Source of the DNA: Tubulanus polymorphus
Taxonomy: Eukaryota; Nemertea; Palaeonemertea; Tubulaniformes; Tubulanidae
Length of the DNA stretch: 64,000 bases
Reading direction: 5' to 3'
Assembly (NCBI RefSeq): GCF_964204645.1
Contig: NC_134026.1
Coordinates: 28,042,650 to 28,106,649 of the forward strand
The notes below the pieces were generated by a model. The model was given only the letters and a program-made list of their open reading frames with translations, searched no databases and had not been told where the DNA came from. The number at the start of each line of letters is the position of its first letter. The stretch's first letter is position 1. The position numbers and the translations under genes are program-made. Positions 57,418 through 64,000 of the stretch are shown piece after piece.

Positions 57418-59205
57418 GTCAAACCTGATAAGAATATAAATGGTCATGTTATAAGTCATGTATATACAGTTGAATTAAAGTAGTGAGTAAAACGTTTCAC
57501 GTTCTGAACAAATAGTTCAAAGACTGTCAATTCATTGATACCTTTTTTGGTTTGCTTGATCATGTTTCGAAATTCCACGAAGTCTCGACGGCATTTCTCA
57601 GGTAGGCCTATTCAAATCTACAAAAAGATTACAAAATAGGCTTAATAGATAGAGAACATAATAAAGATTTCATGGCTGTACCCTTAATCTAGGGGGGGGG
57701 TTCAGAGAAACTTGAAAAAAGCAGTTCTATAGGATACAGGCCTAACAATAATGTTTGGAAAAAGGGGGGCACTTATCCAAAATTTCTGTGAGGGGTAACT
57801 TCTCCCCTTCTAAATCCGGCCCGGCCTTAAGGCTTATGATTGAATGAATCTGGATTTGTCGTCAGTGACAGTGGCACGTGTGGTCAGCAGCGATGAGAGA
57901 GGGTGCTCAAGGTTAGTAAAAACTAGGTTTGCATTGGCCATTGATAGGAGGGATGGTGTACACCCAGTCGATTTTCATTCTTCAAAATAATCACAAAAAA
58001 CTGTTTTTTGTTGCCAAAATTTCTTTCATTTTCTTCAGGTTTGTTGAACTACATAATTTGTGCGAATGCAATATCACACTGTGACTTACTTAATGCATTA
58101 AAATCTTATTTGGATATCATAATTTAGATGTTTATTTCTACCTTTGGCTTTGTCAATGTTATTTTTTCTTCGCTACGAATAAATTTTCTGTTTAAATTTT
58201 CCCAACGATCCACAGTGTCTATTCAACCGAAAATGAAATTCAATTGACTTTATTCTCAAATCTGATACCTTGCAAGTTCCCATCTCAAATCAAACTCTAA
58301 TATATTTCAAATTTTTAAATGTTAAGATTAATATCTTTATCAATATCATAGGAATAATACGTTCATTGATATAAAACAAGACCTCAGAACAGCAAAATAT
58401 GAAGCTACCTCAGAGAAGCGAGTTTAGCTCCACCTCAGGGAAGCGAGTTTGACTGGTAAATTTAAAATTTACTGTTTGTATTAATACTCATATAAGAGAT
58501 TATTTGATATAACATATTTTTGTACGAAAAACGACTTCTCGATATACTATGAAAATAAATAAACACTATTTAAGGTTAAAAGATTATGCTAGAATCAGAG
58601 AAAATGGTATTAAAATGGCAAACATTGAGGGACTATATTCATCCGCTCGATATACAAAAAGTGTAATTGGGCATTTCAAGATTCAGCGCGAATGGCGGCG
58701 GCAGTGGAAACGTTATTAATCCTTTTGTAAATTTGTTTTACAATCTTATTGTAAATGGTGACTATATTTAGTTACCATAATTTAATATATTGTAACTGTG
58801 GAATAATCTTTAATTCAGGTGAGCCGTCACAAACTTCTCAGTTTTCTGATTTTGATCTTTATTCTAGCGATTAATTCTCAAAACATGAAAAAATCAAATA
58901 TCAATACAAATTTAAATTCATGCCGTGGTTGAACTTATCTTGCATTTTGTAATTTTTTTCGTATTCGTTTGTTTTGGGTGTTGATAAAAACGCTTACAGT
59001 GAATAAATCCATAAATCATTTTAATAGAACACAGCTGAAGGATATCTATCTGATGTCAAAAGCTGTTTAAAAACAATAAACATTGCGCAATTGTGTGTTG
59101 TTGTCCAAATGTGGAATGGAATTGAATTTTGGACCCATGAATTTTGAACCCTTTACCTGCTAAACATGCTAAGCAATGTTATCTCTTTTTTTAGAATAAA
59201 TAAAA
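57418..59205. promoter_or_regulatory. Divergent upstream region of SP/TP-rich gene and Ki-67 gene
   Basis: About 1.8 kb without coding exons. Around 58681-58702 a GC-rich island (GCGCGAATGGCGGCGG) stands out in AT-rich sequence and includes an E2F-like GCGCGAAT. An acceptor (TTTTTTTAG) ends about 10 bp before the Ki-67 start codon, so a non-coding first exon, perhaps near 58690, is likely. Two near-direct repeats ending GAAGCGAGTTT lie at about 58410-58450. A G-run lies near 57690. Confidence 0.4.
58681..58702 (+). promoter_or_regulatory. E2F-like site in putative Ki-67 promoter
   Basis: ATTCAGCGCGAATGG contains the E2F-like core GCGCGAAT. It is followed by an ATG opening a 12-codon frame (MAAAVETLLILL) that would be a uORF if transcribed. 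E2F control fits a proliferation gene, but the match is short and unproven. Confidence 0.3.
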
Positions 59206-62200
59206 ATGGCAACATTGTACGGAAAAATTGTTATTATTAAGAAGAAAGGTGGTGGTGATGGAACTAATTATCCCCTGACTGCAACTTCGTGTCTGTTTGG
59301 AAGGTGAGCAATATCGCCTTGAAGAAGACATAATAGAGAACTTATTTCATTCATCTCTAGCTAAACAGCTGAATTTTCTTCATTTTGATTTTGTAGGGCT
59401 GAAGAGTGCGATATTCGCATTCAACTTCCCAATGTTTCTGATAAACATTGCCGTCTTGAAGTTAATCAAAACGGAGAGGTAAAGTTCACTCGATTTGTTG
59501 AAAAAATAACTAAAAACTTACATGCTCCGTTTTATTAGTAACGTAAAGCATTATTTTGAATTTCAGGTTTTCTTAACTAATCTTAGTAATGTCAACCCGA
59601 CTTTAATCAACGGAAAGATTCTCCCTAATAATACGAACAAGTTAAATCATAAAGATGTTTTTACTATCGATCGCAGTTTCCGGTTTGAATTCCCCCCTGG
59701 ATCGCCGTATCGAAACAGTCCCACGAAAGGCACTCCCGTAAAGATTTCAACTCCCACTAAAGTATTAACACCTCTTGTAAGTTATCAATCATCAGAGCAT
59801 TTCTATCTCTCATTAACTTAAACTGACAATTGTATTCTTAATTCAAGGCAAAATCTGCAAATGTGCAAACGAAGACAGTATCGCCTGTGAAATCTGTACC
59901 CATTCAAAAAGTGATGCCCTTCGTGCAACCAGAAGGTGCGCCGATTACATCATCAATAGTCGAACATACAGGTGATTCGACATCCAGCACAAAGATTTTG
60001 ACACCGAAAAAGAAGTATCAAACGCCGACAAAAACAACAACGCCGGTGAATGATCCGACTCCTCACAAGGTTTTGACGCCGAAACAAAAGCTGTTGACTC
60101 CTCAGATTGCTCAACGAACAGACCCTAAAACGCTTTCTCCATCGAAAACACCAGGACGTAAATCAGAACAACTTAGTTCTCCGCAGGTAGCCCGTAAAAC
60201 CCCTGGCAAGATAAAGATTCTCACACCTAAAGCTAAGCCACCCAAACCTGGTAAATATATGATTTAAGTCGAATCAGTTGTAAAAGATGATGTATGCCTA
60301 CTTACTATTAACACTGGGTGTTTTATTTTCAGTTGGTGTACAATCGGCAAAGAAGATTCACTCTGTATCGCCAGTGGCTTCCCCTGCAAAAAGGTCACGT
60401 TCATTGTCTCCAACTGGACTAAAGAAAACTGCCAGATCACCGAGAAAGTCGCTCTCTCAGCCGCCGGCTTCTAATACTACTGCAATGATAGCTAGTGTAG
60501 CTTCATCTCCAGCTGTGGGTGAAGCGTATCGAAAAGGCCAATCTGGAAAAAAGGTAATTGGAATTTGGGTTGAATCATACAATACAAGTTATGCACTTGC
60601 CTGTGACTGGAAAAAGATATGCTTTACAAATGAGTGCTAGGTGAAAAATGTATCTAATGGTTCTATTTTAGATGTCGCCATTTGGTAGTCCCCGAGCTCC
60701 ATCAAAAACACCATTGAAAACTGGCATTACGAAGCTTCGCCGAGAGTCTGATCCTGTTGAAGAGTTAGATGAATCTGAGAGCCCAAAACCTTCAACCCCT
60801 CAAAGTGCAAAGAAGAAACTGTCTATGCGAGGTAGCAGTGGACGAAGTCAGAAACGTAAAACTCCCGACACAACAGTAACATCTCCAGTAGCGAACAAAC
60901 GTGGAAGAGTTTTCTTTGGACCGCAGTTAAGTCCTGAGCAGTTCGACAAGGCTTTACCCCCTTTGACACCGGTTAAAAGGGGATCAGTTCCACGGCGTTC
61001 GTTAGGCGTGCAACCTACCTCTACTCCTCTGATGAAGAAAAATAAAAGGCATTCGGTGGCAGTTCCGCAGCACACAATGATACGTGAAGAAAGTCCGGCA
61101 TCTTCAAAGAGGAAATCGCCCGCGAGTAAAACAACACCAACAAGTTCGCCGCAATCTAAAACTCCTAAGAAATCGAATTTGAAAACTCCAAAGGGAACAC
61201 CGGCAATATCGGTAAAGTCACCACAGGCATCGAGTTCTTCCCCAGCCGCGAAGACCCCTAAAAAGTCAACTCCGAGTAAATCACCCAACAGTAGAAAGTC
61301 ACCCAAGACTACACCAAAAACATCTGAAAAATCAACTCCAGTTAAATCACCAAATAGAAAGTCACCCAAGTCTACACCAAAAACATCTCCCAAAAAATCA
61401 CTCAAATCAAAAGATTCTCCAATTACGAAGACACCGGATAAACCGAAGAGCCCGAAAAATCAATCTCCTAAAGTTAGGGCTGCAGCTAAGACGCCAACGC
61501 CTAAGAAAACACCAGCTTCAAGTCGTAAAACCTCTACGAAGAAAAAGGTGATTGCCAGTAAAGTAACGACAAAAACTGCACGTGGTCGGCCATCAATCGG
61601 CAGCGGGAAAGCGAACAGAAGGAAGTCAGCTCCTCTTCCCAATGAAAATACTAAGTCGAAAGTCACGAAGAAAACAAGAAAAAGTATGTCGGCGATCGAC
61701 AAAGTAGACGGTCCCGCTTCCATTCCGAAGATTTTGAAAGCTAAGACCGCTTCGAAATCACCAAAAAATCGAGTTACGCCGAAAGCCTTGAAAGCTTTGG
61801 TACCAAAAGGGAAAAGTCCTGGAGTAACCGATTTCGAATCGCCACCAATCGATATAAAGAAAGCTGTGGCTGTTAGAGCTATTCTCGGGAAAGCAGCGAC
61901 TCCAAAATTGACGCCAGCGATGAAGAAGCAGGCGTCCATCGTGCATGCTGCATCTGCTAAAAAGATACGTACTTCATCAGCCAAGAAAACGCCGGCTCGA
62001 GTTCCAGCCAAATCGAAGACTCCAAAGCAATCGTGGTCGCAGATTGTTCGAAAGGGAGTGGCTGCTCAGAAGGCGGTTACTGTGAAGAAAAAGTATGTCC
62101 AACAAAAGGCTGCAAGAGTTGTCAAAAAGACGGCACAAAAATCTCGTGTAAGTTTTGAAGAACTAGATTTTGTATATGTCGATCCAGGTCCTGGTATGGA

Positions 62201-64000
62201 TTCTAATACTTGACTTCTTTTTGCACAGGTCATGCCGAAGACCCCAAGAACTAAAATGGCCATGAACGAAGTAAAAACCACTGGACATGCGGAGTCACCC
62301 GTTACGTTAATCATCCGCAAAAAGATTGCGAAGACTCCAAAACCATTGCCTAAGAAAGGACAAAAACAACCATTGGTAAGTCCGACTTAGAACCTCAAGG
62401 TTTAGAAATAAGCACAAGCCATAGAAAAGCTGTTTTCTCCTTAATTCAAGCCCTCTGACTGTAATTTGAAATATTATCAGTTGAATTTTATACTTTGAAT
62501 TTATTATTCACTCAATTTTTTAGAACGCGAATGCAAATGACGACGCAGAAACCAGTTTTACTGGATTAACGGATATGATGAAGACTCCGGCAACTAAATT
62601 GGTTACTGAAGATCATTCCCTGTATGATGATATACCGGATACACCGAAAAGTCCTGGTGAGATGATTGTTTCTCCATCTGTTTCTTCAACGAAGAAGAAA
62701 CCGGAAGATGATATCGTTTATTCAGGAACTAAGCGACTATTCAAGACACCGCGACAAAAATCTGAAGCCAAATCTCCAACCGTAGGCGCCATCAATAGGC
62801 TGTTTGCAACACCAAAAACTAAAAAACCTCTGCAGTCGCCGGCAACTGGGGCATTGTCTAAAATGTTTGCGTCGCCAAGAACTCGAGTCATTCCATCTTC
62901 ACCAGACGGGGAAGCTATTTCTACAATGTTTATGTCACCATCGCCGGTGAAACGTAAGCGTGACAGCAATGTCGGAATGAGCAGTTCAAAAAAAGTCAAG
63001 TTGACTCCTGAATCATCGAAGAAGATTCGAACCCCGACTAAATCTACTTCCAAGTCTCCGAGGCGCAAGAGCAAATCTCCGAACAAGTTGATCGTGAAAA
63101 TCCCAAGTCCTGCTAAGTCACCTGTCAAAGCTGATTCATCAATACAAGTTCAGGTATGTTTTACTTAAAGTCTCAGTCAAATATGTCATTACTCAACTGT
63201 CATTTGAATTAAGTCTCTATGTAACTAATGTATTTTTAGGGTTCTTCTCAGAAACGAAAATCATCAACACCAGCTGAACAATCTCCCGTTAAAAAGATAC
63301 TGAAACTGGATGCTGATGCCACTAATGTCGTTGTGCAGGAAAACTTGAATCTTCCAGAAAATGTTGATATGCCTTCTCAAACTGAGCCATCACCAGTGAA
63401 ACCTAGAGGACGAAGAGGTAAAGCCGTAGCAACTGAAGAGAAATCTCCTGTAAAACCCAGACCTAGTAGAAGGGGTAGGGCTGCAGCAGTTGAGATGCCT
63501 GTCCAGGAGGAAACTACAGTGAAACCGACCAGAGGCTGCCGTGGCCAAAAGAGCCAAGCTGTTACTGATGAAGAACCAGTTGAACAAACCCCTGTCAAAC
63601 CAGCTCGAGGCCATAAAGGCAAAGCTGTAGAAACTAGTGAGGAACCGGCTAAACCAACACCTGTTAAACCAGCTCGAGGTCGTAGAGGCAAAGTTGTAGA
63701 AACTAGTGAGGAACCAGCTGAACCAACCCCTGTTAAACCAGCTCGAGGTCGTAGAGGCAAAGCTGTAGAAACTGGTGAGGAACCGGCTGAACCAACACCT
63801 GTTAAACCAGCTCGAGGTCGTAGAGGCAAAGCTGTAGAAACTGGTGAGGAACCAGCTGAACCAACACCTGTTAAACCAGCTCGAGGTCGTAGAGGCAAAG
63901 CTGTAGAAACTAGTGAGGTACCAGCTGAGCCAACACCTGTTAAACCAGCTCGAGGCCGTAAAGGCAAAGCTGTAGAAACTGGTGAGGTACCAGCTGAGCC
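59206..64000 (+). CDS. MKI67: Ki-67 (MKI67) homologue, 3' end beyond window
   Basis: Chromosome-periphery protein of dividing cells. Exons: 59206-59303, 59397-59478, 59567-59776, 59848-60250, 60333-60553, 60672-62147, 62229-62375, 62524-63153 and 63240 onward; phases agree and about 1340 aa are visible. Residues 1 to about 105 form an FHA domain (SCLFGRAEECDIRIQLP, VSDKHCRLEV, NPTLINGKILP) like that of vertebrate Ki-67. Near residues 415-445 is a PP1-docking block: RVFF followed by LSPEQFDKALPPLTPVKRG, matching the RVSF plus KiR-SLiM of Ki-67 and Repo-Man. Later come QSWSQIVRKG and VTLIIRKKI, which match vertebrate blocks in the same order, and then several short FxTP motifs (LFKTPRQK, LFATPKTK, MFASPRTR). 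The rest is Lys/Ser/Thr/Pro-rich. From 63591 a 23-residue tandem repeat begins. The C-terminus, where vertebrates carry the chromatin-binding LR domain, is not in the window. Confidence 0.88.
63591..64000 (+). repeat. MKI67: Coding 69-bp tandem repeat (23 aa) in Ki-67 gene
   Basis: Units start at 63591, 63660, 63729, 63798, 63867 and 63936, the last cut by the window end. Each encodes PVKPARGRRGKAVETxEEPA plus a short xPT tail. Units 3 and 4 encode identical peptides and differ by a single base, showing recent expansion. Degenerate precursors (PVKPRGRRGKAV, VKPTRGCRG) precede the array from about 63390. The ARGRRGK core resembles an AT-hook but lacks the usual GRP. Confidence 0.9.

Noticed and set aside
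57680-57840. Possible second MITE (G-run near 57690 and CCCCTTCTAAATCCGGCC near 57800)
   Set aside because: The ends look loosely like hAT-type termini, but I could not match inverted repeats or a target-site duplication.
60848-62011. Minus-strand open frames opposite the large Ki-67 exon
   Set aside because: Biased Lys/Ser/Pro codons on the plus strand leave few stops on the other strand; the translations show no domain.
63377-63967. Long minus-strand open frame opposite the Ki-67 repeat array
   Set aside because: It is the antisense of a 69-bp coding repeat, so its repetitive translation is automatic. The sense strand has FHA/PP1 homology and correct splicing phases.

Overview
The window is animal nuclear DNA: AT-rich, with introns of roughly 70 bp to 4.5 kb, near-perfect GT-AG splice signals, protein families found in metazoans, and genes on both strands. 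The content (tandem glycine-type SLC6 transporters, large secreted LolA-like/PAN membrane proteins, an LZTS homologue, a SAXO axonemal protein, short dense introns) points to a marine invertebrate, most likely a lophotrochozoan such as a mollusc or brachiopod. That assignment is inference; the species cannot be fixed from the sequence. All exon models are hand-built from reading frames, splice signals and phase bookkeeping. Exon edges may be off by a base or two, but phases sum correctly for the models given a length.

Layout. 1-4 kb: 3' part of an unrecognised Ser/Pro/Arg-rich gene (+). 4.2-7.6 and 8.8-13.1 kb: two tandem SLC6 Na+/Cl- dependent transporters of the glycine-transporter type (+, about 658 and 653 aa). 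13.4-19.4 and 19.8-24.8 kb: two tandem paralogues (-) encoding type I membrane proteins with signal peptide, LolA-like extracellular modules, PAN/apple domains and one transmembrane helix; the first carries an internal five-exon duplication, the second has extra PAN domains. 24.8-27.6 kb: no gene seen. 27.7-34.1 kb: LZTS homologue (+) with two candidate first exons. 36.3-44.3 kb: TCERG1 (-, 22 coding exons, about 1034 aa). 44.6-49.8 kb: type II phosphatidylinositol 4-kinase (+), divergent from TCERG1 across about 320 bp and with two homologous alternative first exons. 52.1-54.5 kb: SAXO (-). 56.0-57.4 kb: an unrecognised SP/TP-rich nuclear-looking protein (-). 59.2 kb to the window end: an invertebrate Ki-67 (MKI67) homologue (+), incomplete at the 3' side.

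Most notable are the Ki-67 homologue, with FHA domain, PP1-docking block and a series of very short Ki-67-type motifs followed by a young 69-bp coding tandem repeat; the divergent neighbour that shares the phenylalanine-x-TPV motif; the duplicated glycine-rich-loop exon of PI4K2; and the exon-module shuffling in the LolA-like/PAN pair. The genes do not form one pathway. Local links are tandem duplication (SLC6 pair, LolA-like/PAN pair), divergent promoters (TCERG1/PI4K2; the SP/TP-rich gene/Ki-67) and convergent 3' ends (second SLC6/first LolA-like gene; PI4K2/SAXO).
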